Shown: positions 11,518-23,634 of the stretch, one piece after another
How positions within the stretch are numbered: the first letter of the stretch is position 1
Layout of the letters: each line of letters begins with the position of its first letter
DNA from: Sesamum alatum
Lineage: Eukaryota > Streptophyta > Magnoliopsida > Lamiales > Pedaliaceae
Length of the DNA: 64,000 bases
NCBI GenBank assembly: GCA_034509735.1
Contig: JACGWO010000011.1
Coordinates: forward strand, 15,899,573-15,963,572
Direction of reading: 5' to 3'
Notes under the pieces: generated by a model
Told to the model about the DNA's origin: nothing
The model's input: only the letters and a program-made list of their open reading frames with translations
Databases searched by the model: none
Program-made: the position numbers and the translations under genes

Positions 11518-14030
11518 TTAACTGTCGCTGGATAGCTTTTCAGAAGACGATGATCTTGCTTCATCATAAGTAGCAGCCTTGGCAAAAAACAGGTTCATCG
11601 ATTCTTCTACTTTTGAGATGTCAAACTTCTGAAAGCTCTTCATGGATTCAAGAACGAAGTAAACATCGTCTTTTATTGAGGAGGTGAAGTCAAGTGGGGT
11701 ATTTGATATCTTCACGAGAAGATCACTCCACAACTTTTGAAGGAACTCCTTTTGATGATTTAGAACAAATATTTCGCCTTCAAATACCGATACCTCGGCA
11801 TGACAAGAAGTTTGTTTCCTCTTAAGTCCCATTCCAAGAGGACGAGTTGTAGCCAACAAGTTAGACCTAAAAGTTGATCCTTGGCTATCTTGAGAAGTCT
11901 CATCATTCTCGACGACTAGGACTTCATCTTCGAGCTACGACAATGCATCAACTTGAGTTAGAAACAAACTTGACCTTATCGCTAAAAAAAGGGGGGGGGG
12001 GGGGGGTAACAAAAAGGAAAGGGGTGAAAAGAAATAACCTCTTTGATGAAGTTCAACATCGATCGGTCATGACTTGAGCCGTCACCATCAACGTCAATGT
12101 TTGATGGCTTTGAATCCCTCTTCGGTCTCTTCCAATGACGATTAGGGTTGCTACTCCCACTTACTTCCAAGGAACGAGGATCGCCTTTCTTTTTATTCAC
12201 TTCAAGAGGTTCGACCGCTTGAGAATTTCACTTGGGAGGAGAGGTAGCCCGCTCGCAAGGTTGATCTTGGGCAACTCCTTCACCACACTCCTTGCCTTTG
12301 GGAGAAGCTTGACTTGAGCTTAAGGCAAGCAACGTAGCCACGTTTTCTTCAAGGTAGCTGCCATGAACTTCGAGCCACCACCTCTTGTACGCCTCAAATG
12401 AGAACTTCTTCACATTTGGGGGCATGGGAGGGAACAACACTTTCTCCATGGTCTTGGACAAAATACACAAGCACCAATAACGAATTCCACATTCTAAATA
12501 GGCTTTGCAAATGTCTTGCGAAAGGATCCCCGACACTTCTTGGAAGAAACCAAATTGACGACTAAATCGATGAGGGCTATAGGGCTCGACAACGAAATGA
12601 TCGTCTTGCCGCAGAGGAAGATAGTTCGAACGGACGACCATGAAATAGGTTTCTTCAAATTTGTGGCGTGCCCGTCGTCTGTGAATGAAAAATCCTTGTC
12701 CCTCATAATCATGTTGCAAGTCCAAGAGATAAAGTTACCTCTGTGTAGCCGCTTTCTTGTCTCTTGCGGATCATAGTATTTTGCACCTCCTTCGCTTGAA
12801 AAGAGCGTCATCTTGGGCCCACGAACACTTTGGCAAGTTGATAATGAGTTTTGAAATAATAAGCTATCCAGCTATATACAAAGTGAATCGAAAATGGAGA
12901 GTGTACGCGAGTTGGCATTAGGGAGTTAGAGATCTAATTCAAACCTCTGTAAATGTTAGTCAAGACGAGAACGACAAGACTAATCCTTTGATCGGCTGCT
13001 ATAGCACTCGCCACCTTGAAAACACTTGGGTGTATTGAACCAACATCTTGAATGGGAAGGGCAAAGGTACAAACCCAACACGCCAAATACGCCGCCAAGA
13101 ATGTCTCTTCCTTTGAACTCCCGTCGATACCAAGCTTTGAAAACAATACCTCGTCCGTCGTGGACCACTTGCTATGTACCCCAAAGGTTCCGGAAGGGTT
13201 ATGAGTTGATTTAGGACGAACTGTCTTTTCTCTTTACGCGAAGGGGGCTCGCAGTACCTCGTGGCTCGTCTGAACCAAAATTTGATCATTTGTCGACAGG
13301 AACTTGGGAGGATTGACCATCGTTACCACTCTTCCGAAGAAAATGGTAAGCGTGGAGCAGAAATTTGCAAGAACGAGGCAAAAGTCTTAGTCCCGTCTCG
13401 TTAATATCATTATGCTCCTTGGCACATGCAACGACTTCGTCATAAAGGAGTCCGACCATAGGAAGTACGGCAAGGGTATGCACGTCCCACAACGAAATAG
13501 GCAACTCTCCAAAGGACGTTAGAAGAGTGTTAGTGGATGGGCACCACGCTTCACAGAATGCCTTGATGATGTCGGAATTGCGGTCGTAAGTGAACAATGA
13601 GGCATATACGACATCATATTACTTGAGTTGCAACTAGCTTGTGCTCGCACCGGCTGAGTACATCTTCCGCCCACTCCTAAAATCCTTTGATGTAGCGGAA
13701 CTCGCCGGCAAAGTGAATGTTGTTACACCACTTGGCTTTTCCTTCAATGATGCGACGACCTAACGTCGGTAGAAAATTTTGTTCATCAGAACAATGGTGA
13801 TGAGTCGCTTGCAAAGACCACACCTTGGATGTCTTGCTCAATGAAACTTCTTGAGACCATTGCTCCGTGTGAAGTGGATGTGTCAGCCTTAGCCTTTGCT
13901 TCGCATATCGACCGATGAGAAGTGTATGAGTCGTCAAAATCGTTCCTTTCTCTGTGGGTTGACTTTCATCATCAAGAATGATCAAGTTTTGTTGACCAGA
14001 GGAAAGAAACTCGTCTTTGAAATAAACCAT
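11518..14030 (-). pseudogene. Plant mobile domain (PMD) gene, antisense in gypsy element
   Basis: On the minus strand, open segments at 14030-13677, 13597-13286, 13289-12934, 12811-12228 and 11859-11518 read consecutively as one plant-mobile-domain (aminotransferase-like) protein. Landmarks: MVYFKDEFLSSGQQNLIILDDE at the start, WCPSTNTLLTSFGELPISLWD, VSIH-type PSVFKVASAIAADQRI, FISWTCNMIMRDKDFSF, SPHRFSRQFGFFQEVSG, and a C-terminal Ser-rich and predicted coiled-coil tail. PMD proteins are encoded by transposons and by host genes such as MAIN, which act in silencing. Frameshifts and poly-G/C runs (11992-12006) break it here. Its orientation opposes the integrase. Confidence 0.8.
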
Positions 14031-15420
14031 GTTGCAACCCTACCAAAGCAAAAAAGATATAGATTGAATTGAGTTAGCAAAAAAAAAAAAAAACTCAAAC
14101 TCAAATAAATCATGAACTGAAAAAGAGAGAATTAAGTACTTTGATAACAATAGCTCGAACACCTCAAATCAAGATCAAGTGAAGAATCCAATTTATTCAA
14201 ACAAAAATCAAGGAGGTCTAAGTATGAAAGCGAACACCCAATAAAGGCGCATTGAATCTAAGTACCGAAAAATGAACACCTCTGATTTGCGCATTGAATC
14301 TAAGCAAACACCCTCAATACTTCACCGTCTAAGTACCAAAAAGATTCCTCTATGCTTAACCATAAATTTCGTCAACTCATATATAAGGAATTTTATATTG
14401 AGGTGCTCATTGCTCAGTTTTGCATCAATATCTTCTTCGGGTTTCTTGTTTCTTCTCTCTACTGTTTTTACATATAGGTTTAGTTATGCTGAATCAAAAG
14501 ATAGATATACTACAGAAATAGAGAAGGGGTGTTCGTCTTGTTGAAAAAAAAAAAATCACACCAATAAAGGCTCATGGATAGACGTCTCATGCAAATCATC
14601 CACAAAGAAGAAAAAATTACCTACTGCACACAGGCTTGTATTTTTGACGGATTAGAAGCACTACCAACTTGAAGGAATCACGGGATTTCGGAGGAAGAAA
14701 GCTGAAGCAAGCAACAAAATTTGATACTACAAGCTAAATGAGTCAGTCAAAAATCTGAGAGAAAACTCAAGGCGAAAGCTTCTCACAGGCTGAAAAATCT
14801 GCAGATAAATCAAAGAGGCATTACGACAAACACCTTGTGTGCATGACAGAAAATTGAAGAAGAAAAAATTATTGACTATCAAAACTTACCACAAATTCTG
14901 TCAATAATCAATTCTCAGAATGATTGATTGATGTTAAATTAAACTCCTTATATACATCTCTAGTTTAAGTGTTTTAATCCAAACAAAAAAAAAGGGTGTT
15001 TGAGTTATTATCCAATTAACAGTCATTAACGCAAAGGAAGCTTGAATTTCATAGAGTCACCTCCATTTTGCTCTTGGTAGAGTTAGGCCCGAAATAGAGT
15101 TCACAAACATTCAATATTCTCTTAGTAATGTGCGTCGGCACAAAGTGGCAAAAGAAGAGGAAAAGCACTGAGTGTGCTGCTACTCGTAAAAGGAAACAAA
15201 AGGAGATTAATGAAAGAAGGTTTTCTTTCCTTTTTTAGAAACAAGACCATGAGCTTCATTTCATTTAGTGTATTTGAGTCCCAAATTAAATTATTTTGGA
15301 GCAAATCCATAAAGGTTTGGGATTAAATTTGGTTCAAAGAAAGTTCAAGATTTGATCCATATTTTTGCGACCCATTCACTTTGAAATTATATTTGCAAGC
15401 ATATGTTTGTAAACGAGTCT
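14031..15420. other. Non-coding 3' region of the gypsy element
   Basis: AT-rich sequence with A-runs at 14080-14093 and 14546-14557 and near-repeats of a 'gcgcattgaatctaag' phrase at about 14247 and 14288. No coding frame is convincing. By position it is the untranslated stretch between the antisense PMD gene and the 3' LTR, and may hold the promoter of the PMD gene. Confidence 0.5.
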
Positions 15421-15428
15421 CGAGGGGG
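15421..15428 (+). other. Polypurine tract
   Basis: CGAGGGGG directly before TATTTGTAAAC fits the plus-strand primer site at the inner edge of Tat-like 3' LTRs. It lies five bases before the inferred TG start of the LTR. Confidence 0.65.
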
Positions 15429-15432
15429 TATT

Positions 15433-16370
15433 TGTAAACAAATTAATTTTGCACTCAATCAAATGACGACAAGTGAAAAATATATATTATTTATCAATTA
15501 TAATAATTTTCTATTTATATTTTGGAATTTACTAAATTAATTTCAAACATAAATATTTAATTTATTTGATATTTTAATATATATTTCGTCATCAAATCAA
15601 CGACCGACACGTGTCATATTGAGGTGTTTCGACCAATCAAATCAAGATAAATATTTATCATATTATCTCTTTGAAAAATACAAAAATTAAAGAGATAATA
15701 TCGAAATTGACCAATTATGTCTTCCCAAATACTTAATGTATTTATCTCTTTAAATTAAAATAAAGAGATAATACAAAATAAGTGTTCAAGTTCACCACAA
15801 CTCTACCTCTTTGACAGATATATAAAGGAGTCCTTGGAACTCATTCAGTACACACACATACAATTGAAGTTACAAGCAACAGAGCATTGAAGAAGTCTCG
15901 CCATCCTCTCGAGCACAAATCAAGGAAGATCCACAGTGTTCTAGTTAAGATTCAAAGCGTTTGTCGCAGAAATTGTACGAAATCAGCGTTTAATTAGACA
16001 AGAAGTCTGAAGACCGGCGAATTAACGTTATCAAGACAGAAGTCCACCTTGGCGGAAGATCAAAGTCTCAAATTCACCAAAAACTATTCCAAATTCAAGT
16101 CAAGTATCTCCAAGTTTATAGTGTTTAATTCAGGAATAAGTCAATGACCCTCGAATTAATGTTATTTAAAGTCCAAGTCAACGTCAAAGGAGATGAAACG
16201 TAGAGTTTCACTGCCGAAGTTTCCGAAGTCAAAGCTCACGTTTTTGAAGAGAAGAACCAATGGTTTTCAAGTAGAGATTTTGCACCCACAAATACTCAAA
16301 TCAATTCAAAGAATTTATTTGTAATATTTTCTTGTTTCCATAAATTTAGGAACACGAAAATCTGTTTACA
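15433..16370 (+). repeat. 3' LTR of Tat-like gypsy element
   Basis: It starts TGTAAACAAATT right after the polypurine tract and ends TCTGTTTACA, giving TG...CA ends and about 938 bp. A TATA box (TATATAAAG) lies at 15819-15827, followed by a transcript-start-like region rich in CACA. The phrase TTTAGGAACACGAAAAT near the end is typical of LTR ends in this group. The partner 5' LTR is absent, so the ends are inferred from motifs. Confidence 0.7.
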
Positions 16371-16832
16371 GCGTATATGTTATTATGAATAAACTAGATT
16401 TGGATGTTGGCGCCAAGAGCACATACTTAAGGTAAGGATTATTGATGAATAAAATAAGGCACAAAACAAATTGTTGTTGAGAAAATTTGAGATATGTCTT
16501 TACTGCAGCCAGAGAGAAAACAATTAAGTAGCTCATATCAAGGTATTGACACTCATAGAAGACCAAATGTATAAAGTGAACTGCGGCTATACTCCACTAA
16601 CAATATTATAACATAAGCAATTTATGATCAAAGTAATTAAAAAAAATATAAGAATCTATGATTTTATAAATATTTTCCTAAATAATTAATGATAACCCAT
16701 TGAATTCAAGAAAACTTATATTTTATATAATTTTTATTAAAATTAATATACAAAGGTACATTATTTTTTGTTCAACTCTAAGTATATGGTTTCGAATATT
16801 TATTATTATAGTTATAATTTACATTGCAATAT

Positions 16833-16864
16833 TTTCCTTGCCTTGGCACGGATTTTTTACTAGT
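16833..16864 (+). mobile_element. Helitron-like 3' terminus
   Basis: A short hairpin (CCTTGCC-TTGGCACGG, one imperfect pair) is followed after a T-rich spacer by the terminal CTAGT at 16860-16864. Hairpin plus CTRR is the hallmark of plant Helitron 3' ends. No 5' end was assigned. Confidence 0.5.
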
Positions 16865-17141
16865 TTTTATAATAATTCAGAATATATGATTGTAATAGAC
16901 ATATTTTAGGGAGCGAAAATAATAAGGGCATTTTCATCATAAAAAAATTGATTCATATCATGAGGGGACATTTTGTTACATTTATAGTTTAGGGAGGTAA
17001 ATGCACTCATGCATAATTCAGATGTGCAAAATGTATTTAACCATAATATATATATATATATATATATTTTTAGAAAATATAAACTTTCATATATGTAAAC
17101 AAAGAGTACAAGTACAACAAAGGCCGTCGCCAAACTCGGAT

Positions 17142-17246
17142 CCACGACCGTGTGCCAAACTAACACGGCCGTGTTACATTCTGTAATAAAAAAGGCGACG
17201 AAATCGAACGGAACACGCCCATGTGGAGACGCCGACACGGCTGTGT
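17142..17246. repeat. Cluster of four degenerate ACACGGCCGTGT palindromes
   Basis: Copies at 17142 (ccacgaccgtgt), 17163 (acacggccgtgt, perfect palindrome), 17213 (acacgcccatgt) and 17235 (acacggctgtgt) form two pairs spaced about 21 bp, with 50 bp between the pairs. It is a GC-rich island in AT-rich sequence. Such palindromes occur in some plant repeats; its role here is unknown. Confidence 0.75.
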
Positions 17247-18547
17247 ACCTCACTGTTGCCACTGCCCTAAAATGTATTTTGATTTGGCATGTTTTTAGAA
17301 AATATTTTCGCGCAACATTTATAACAGAAAATCGAAAACAAAACATAGTCTGTACACTAATTTTCAAAATATTACTTAATTTGTAGATATAAGTAAATCC
17401 AACATTTAAAAAAATAAATGAATTAAAACTCAAATCAAATATCAACAAAAATTAGCTAAGTTTTTACGACCCACCCATCCGAACATATTTTCATTTCAAC
17501 ACATTCATCAATAAAATCTTCTAGAAATACCTTCAAATAATATTTCCCGAAAATTATCATAAAATAATGAATGGGAACATACTTCTAATTTTATCCAACC
17601 ATAAATAATAACAGGTTAATTGTGGTAGATCCAAAAATACAAATACCATTAACATAATAAATTAATTTTAAGTAATTTTAGGTGCATTTATAATAAAATA
17701 TAATATTAATTTCTATATCTATCTATCTATCTATATCTATATCTATATCTATATAAAAGCATGAATAGCTACATAAATTTCTTTCTTTTTTTTATTTGCC
17801 TATTTTAACCTTATCATATTAATTTTCATAGGATGATTTTGTAAAACTATATGCATATTAATACATATTAAATACTTTCGCATTACAATATTTACTCTTG
17901 TTAGTTATTATTTTCACATTATAGTATTTAGTCTTATTAATTATTGTTTACTTCTTTATATCTAAATTTAATCAGTTACTTTGTAGAGTGAAAAAGTACC
18001 TCATAATAATATAATAGAAAAATACTACAAAAAAAATGAAAAAAATAAAAGAACTTGTGCAAATTCATTGATTTCATTTCTCCTGAAAATATGACAAAAT
18101 GATAATTGAGAATACATCAAGAGATGATTATAGACATTACACTATACTCGAGTAAAATTTTAATTTTTTATGTTACATTGCTTGATACTTAATCATGTTA
18201 TATTGTCTCTTTTTCCAGCACAATACACCTGCTACATGCATTTGATCAACTATTGGTGATTTTAGCATTCCACATATTGCCAGGGATGAAAACTAAACAT
18301 CATATAATTAATTATAAAATTTAAAAATTCTATATGATGGTAAAAGCTAGAAAGTAAAATAGAACAAAATCAAAATTTAAGTAAAAAAGAGAATATTACA
18401 AGGAATATATCACAAAAGTATTTTAGAGATAATTGATATAAAAAAAATAAAAAAGATAACTAATTATTAATTATTAATTTTTTCAACTTGCCCAATTTAA
18501 AACAAAAAGAACAAAAGTCTTATTTTAAAAGTGAAAACGACTTTCCT

Positions 18548-19018
18548 CAATGGTTTCATTGAGGAAGAGATCTACATGGATCAGCCGAAGTGATTTACAG
18601 ACACCGGAGAAGAATAGAAAGTTCCAAGCAAGCAACCACTGCTGATTCCACCACTGAGGCCGAATACATAGCAGCTTCAGAAGCTGCCAAAGAAGCGGTT
18701 TGGATGAGAAACTACATCCAAGAGTTGGGTGTGGTGCCTAGCATTGCGAAGCCCGTAGTTATCTTTTGTGATAACAACGGAGCCATAGCACAAGTAAAGG
18801 AACCGAGATCTCATCACCGATCCAAGCACATTCTTAGACGCTACCACCTTATGAGAGAAATGGTAGGAAGAGGTGACGTTCGGATGGACCGAGTCAACTC
18901 AGCAGACAACACAGCAGATTCGCTGACAAAGCCTATGTCGTAGAGCGCTCATACTCAACATCTTGAGAAGATGGGTATTAGACATATGGGTGATTGGCTT
19001 TAAAGGTCAAGTGGGAGA
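18548..19018 (+). pseudogene. Ty1/copia RT-RNase H remnant with internal deletion
   Basis: It begins with an RT phrase, EEEIYMDQP, then jumps within a few codons to the RNase H end: SSKQATTADSTTEAEYIAAS, EAAKEAVWMRNYIQELGVVP, VIFCDNNGAIAQVKEPRSHH, HILRRYHLMREMVGRGDV and NTADSLTKPMS before the stop at 18941. The whole RT palm and connection are deleted. The end is followed by a short 3' untranslated stretch, a purine tract (AGTGGGAGA, about 19010-19018) and the LTR. It belongs to the same family as the element at 50.5-56.2 kb. Confidence 0.9.
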
Positions 19019-19019
19019 T

Positions 19020-21005
19020 CGTTAAAATAGGTGACCATAAAGCCAATCTTGTTAGGCGAATTGTAACCTATGTCTGAACAATTTCAAAGTTTTAATAAAC
19101 CTTGATGAATAAGAAAGTGAAATTCATCTGACTTATACTTTGTCTGTGTTCACTTTAACTGCATTATAACTGTTCACTACACAAACAAAGCCCACAGACT
19201 GAGATTACATTACGGGGGTTGGGACTGCGCTTGGAGGTAGGTTCATGAAATCAGTTCCGCCGAATCAGTCTGAAAAATCTCCAAGTCAAGGAATCTCGGG
19301 AAATGGGTATCGAGAATCCACTTGAAACTTGCACTAAGAATCTGCTGTCGTGTTTCATCGAGGGGTGACGAGGGTTGTCTATGCAGTGTTAGTGGGTCAG
19401 CTTGCTGGGGAGCGACTAACTGAGGTGACTCGCGGGAACCGTCTTACGGAGGACCTTGAGTAGGGTTGGCTAGGTCTGACGTGAGTTCTCGGTTCCAACG
19501 ATACAAGTCAATCCTTTGACTTGAGGAATTGTTGAGTTTACCTGTACATCATGACTGTATCTTAGGTATGGTGAGAGATTGCCAAAATATAGTTGAGTAG
19601 TCATAAGCCATATCTAGTGCAGCCACGGTGTGCAACGTGACAGTAGTTTTCAAGAAAGGATCTGTCTCCTGTCAAGAGCGTTGACAGTAGTGTCTCACTA
19701 TACTCTGTATCTTGTCCCTAAAATCTGTGGCCACAGTAACTGAACAGAAGGGAAGGATTCCCTGCGGCGTTTGGTATAGGACAGACCGACACTTAGGTCC
19801 AAGATGGGTACCTATGTATCCGTGCCCTAGACCCTAAGTGGTGAGACCGTAGACGGAAGGATAGATGTACTGTAGAGCCTAAATGTTCATCCCCACGCAT
19901 ATTCACCTAGTCTCTAGTACCATGGACCGTTGCTAGACGGCCACCCATGGTGACGGGCGGATTCTAGGAATCCGACCAAGTCCAGCTGAAGGGGAACCTA
20001 AAGAGTCACACACAATCCGCACACATAACATATTTAATTTGGAATTAAATATTTGGAGAGAAATGGAATGATTAAATTAGATTTAATCGAGTCTTTTCTT
20101 ATCTTGGGAAAATTAATTCCTTTTATTAGATGAAAGGAATTTATCTAATAAATTAGATTTATTGAAAATTAATTTATGGGCTTAAAATAAATATTTATAT
20201 TTAATATATTTATTTATTGCCCTTTGGATTATTTAATTAGATTTAAATACCCCATTAACTTAATGAATATTTGAGATTGAAGAGGGAAATCAATGGCTAG
20301 GATTGGTTTGACCAAGAAGCTAGAAATTGACTAGGATTTGACTAGGTCAAATCCTATTCCTAGAGGATTCTTCCAAAGAGTAGGAATTAGAAGAGGAATA
20401 GGATTCCTCCTCTATATATATTCTTGACTCTTCACTTTGGAAGAGATGATGAAATTCAAAACACACACACACACCTATCACCGCCGTCCTCTCCTCTCTC
20501 GGCCACTCCCTCTTCTCTTTCCCTAGATACTCTCTTGTGTTCTTTTGTGTTATACAATTGAACTTAAAGAAGGGTTGATCTCGTTAATTGATAGCGCTTG
20601 ATCAATCCGTCCTCTCCAAATATTATATACACTTGTTCTTTCGCTAGCACGAGGATCAAGATACGTGGGCAGATTGCGTGTACAAATTAGAGGGTCTCAA
20701 ACTCGAGATCTTGGAGCAAAACGGGGAACAACGCGAGTATCGGTTTGAAGACAAAACGACAACCGGGTAGGTTTTTGTTTTAACATTTTCGTCTCTTATT
20801 CAACCCTATGGCCTCCATGAATTGTTTGTATGGTTTTTAGTCATGAGATACACCGAATGCCCGGGAGATTCAAGGGAACACCCCTTGAACGTCTTTATAT
20901 TATTCTCGTTTATGGCATGTTTAATATTATTGTAATTTTAATTATCCCGCGCTTCCGCATTCGCACTACTTCCGGCCGATCCACACGCCTTTGCTAGGCC
21001 TTTCA
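19020..21005 (+). repeat. Copia LTR copy 1 (3' LTR, ~2 kb)
   Basis: It begins (c/t)gttaaaataggtgacc just after the purine tract and ends near CCTTTCA. The opening AATAGGTGACC, the AAAGCCCACAGAC block and the ATCGAGAATCCA block recur in the LTRs at 34818, 37924 and 50546. A TATA-like CTATATATATTC lies at about 20413-20424, with CACACACACAC at 20460-20473. Length of ~1.99 kb agrees with the other copies. Confidence 0.8.
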
Positions 21006-21663
21006 TTAATGATCCTGGTATCACTAACAAATTTTTTCGATCACAGAGGTAGTGAAACTTTATCCAGTGATAACTACTTGGTGTGTATGCAAATTCACCA
21101 ATATCAGGGTATTCTCTTTTTGAGTTTTATTACCCATTTAATTATTCATACTATATTTATTTAATTGTATATAATTATTTTAATATAAACTTAAATTTGT
21201 AATTATAGATATTATATCTTTAAATAGTAGAATTATCTATAATAAAATAAAAAAATTAAAAAAATAAATGTATCATAATGCTGTACAGAATTTTGGAATA
21301 AAAAAGATTTTTCTAATTTAATTTTGGAATTATGATAATTGGGGAGAAAATTACAAAAAATAAGAAAAGTCATTCTATCATATTAATCATTTTCTTTTCG
21401 TGTTCTGTTTTAAGTAGTGATAATTTTTTAAGATGTAAGGTCCAAAAAAATATTAAAACAAGCACCACATAAATTATAGAAGAATTAGAATGAAAAATTA
21501 TATTATTTTAAGTTTTTTTTTTTTTTTTGCGAGTATCTTCTTCATTTCTTAATTGACTATCAACAAGAATATGGTATAAATTTTTCAAATAGATCTTTTA
21601 ATGATACTTTTTATAGAAAATAAATGTACACATAATACAATATCAATAGGAGATGAAAAATTT

Positions 21664-22245
21664 GGGGTTAATTGTAATTTCGTCCTATAGCTATAGGCTC
21701 TAGCATTTTAGTCCTTTAAGTATCTAGGCTAGCAAAATGATCCTCTATCTTTTTTATTTTCACGAATTTGGTCCTTCGGTCGCTGGATTTTTATAAAGTG
21801 GCCGAAATAGTGGCACATGCCTCTCACGTGATGGATTAAATTGGAGCTTTTTCCGCCATTTGTTTATATATTGCAACATGGCAGCTAAAGTAAATTTATA
21901 AAAAAAAAAACCTACCGACGTGGCTATAATAGGCACGCATGCTGCATAGTTGAAAGTAGAGGGACTTATGAACGTGACTATTTTAGCCATGTCGGTAAGT
22001 ATTTTTTTCCTAAATTTACTCTAGCTACCACATTGAAAAATATTAACCAATTGCAGAAAAAGCCTCAATTTTAATCCATGCGAGGGGGCATGTGCTACTC
22101 TTCCAGCGACATTGTAAAAATCCTACAACCAAAGGACCAAATTCACGAAAATTGAAAAGATACAGGACCATTTTGCTACCCTAGATACTTAAAGAACCAA
22201 AATGCTAGAAGCCTATATCTACAGGATGAAAATCACAATTAACTC
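21664..22245. mobile_element. MITE with long inverted-repeat arms, 582 bp
   Basis: The left end GGGGTTAATTGTAATTTCGTCC is the inverse of the right end (..GGATGAAAATCACAATTAACTC). Similarity extends through arms of roughly 230 bp (for example the 'ctaggctagcaaaatgatcc' and 'ggaccattttgctacc' segments). An 8-bp direct repeat AAAAATTT flanks it at 21656-21663 and 22246-22253, a perfect target duplication. No coding sequence. Eight-base duplications fit hAT-type MITEs, though a Mutator link is possible. Confidence 0.85.
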
Positions 22246-23600
22246 AAAAATTTATAGTAAAGCAATGAAGTGCGTCAATACATCTCTATAAGATTTTAAA
22301 CAGATATTTGGTAGATATATGTATTACACATACTATAGAACATCAAATAGGAATAAAAAAGATTACATGAAAATAACAGAGGCGCGTTCTTTTATCCTCA
22401 AAATACATATTAACATATTTAGAAAATTCTACCGAAAAACTTCAATATATTTCAACACATTAGTAAGATTACTCCTAAAGGGAATATTGAAGTTTAGTGA
22501 CATGATTTTGATTGCAAGTGATTTTCTCATGATTAGGTTACTTATTCAAGTTCGTGTATTGCGTCTAGAACATCACATATGACTTTTAAAAACAAAATAA
22601 AATGAAAAATAAATTCATAATTAGAAGCATTTCACATGTCTAACTTAAAAAGTTTTAACTTCCTTCAACTATGTGTTATTTAAAGAGTCTACATGCATTT
22701 TCAGAACGTCCCACTCAAAGTAATATATATATATATATATATATATATTATCATATTTCAAATTTTATGTGAATTCTTATTTTATTTGTGTTATAGTTCG
22801 TTGAAAATGATATTTTTTTATATATGTAATTTTCTTTTTTACATAAAGGAGTACATATAATTTAGCAATTTCTTTCTTTGAAGTATAAAAAGTTCTAATT
22901 TTATAAAGTTGGCCATTTTTTGTATTTTCATTTCAACATTACTAATTTGTTAGTTTATAACATAACCCAAATATTATAGTGACATGAGCCTATAAGCATC
23001 TACCAAATCATGTGAGTTATTATAATGTGGGTTTATTTGAGTTTATAATGTGAGTTTATAGATCGAACTAATATATATCTTAATTTATGAATATTAATAC
23101 AAATTACTGTTTCTACAAAAAGAAAAAAAAAAGGGGGGGGATACATTCCCTATTAAAGAAGAAAATGAAAAGTAAAACATCAATTAACTTACTTAATCTT
23201 AATAAGAAACGTGATGTAGTATCTTGAGAAGACGACAAAAATAGTAAATGGTGAATAAGAAAGATGACATTTATATTCAAGTACCAAGTAATAGGGAGAT
23301 GATTAATAATTTCATAACCCAATAAATTCATAAAATCAAGCAAGAGGGTTTTTCCTACCAACAAAATCGAACAAGCAAATGAATAACTTTACATAACAAT
23401 TTATTTAGCTATATTGTTATTGAATAAAAAGCTTTACAATAAGTTTTAAAAGTTCAAATTCAGTAAGCTTAGTGGATTAAATCTTTCATTTATAAAGTAC
23501 TTATTAAATTTTAAAATAATACTTCTAATTAATTTAGGAATACCTTATATTTTTGCTTAGTTAAAATTTTAGATAATATAATCATTTTGTCGAGGTAATA

Positions 23601-23634
23601 AGTATTATGTGCAACGCACATAGTTTTTACTAGT
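23601..23634 (+). mobile_element. Helitron-like 3' terminus
   Basis: A perfect 7-bp stem (TATGTGC-AAC-GCACATA) is followed by TTTTTA and the terminal CTAGT at 23630-23634. This is the typical plant Helitron 3' structure. The 5' end could not be assigned. Confidence 0.65.

Larger units (their letters stand above)
10426..16370 (+). mobile_element. Tat/Ogre-like Ty3/gypsy element, 3' part only
   Basis: The order is: integrase C-terminal region (plus), an antisense PMD pseudogene, a polypurine tract and a ~938-bp LTR ending at 16370. A long 3' non-coding zone with an extra antisense gene is a known feature of the Tat group of plant gypsy elements. Everything upstream of the integrase tail (gag, protease, RT, RNase H and the 5' LTR) is missing; its left edge is the hAT junction. 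Confidence 0.75.
16371..18547. other. AT-rich intergenic with short repeats, no gene seen
   Basis: The longest open frame (17448-16906, minus) shows no family features and looks like chance in AT-rich DNA. The stretch holds a Helitron-like 3' end (16833-16864), an (AT)n run at about 17045-17066, a cluster of ACACGGCCGTGT-like palindromes (17142-17246) and a TATC/TATATC microsatellite at about 17716-17756. Confidence 0.6.

Noticed and set aside
16906..17448. 180-codon open frame (minus)
   Set aside because: AT-rich sequence with an (AT)n run and no family motifs; overlaps repeat sequence; looks like chance.
17735..23634. One 5.9-kb Helitron from the TATATC repeat to the 23634 end
   Set aside because: The start 'tctatataaaagcatg' is suggestive, but such starts are too common in AT-rich DNA to pair with this end.
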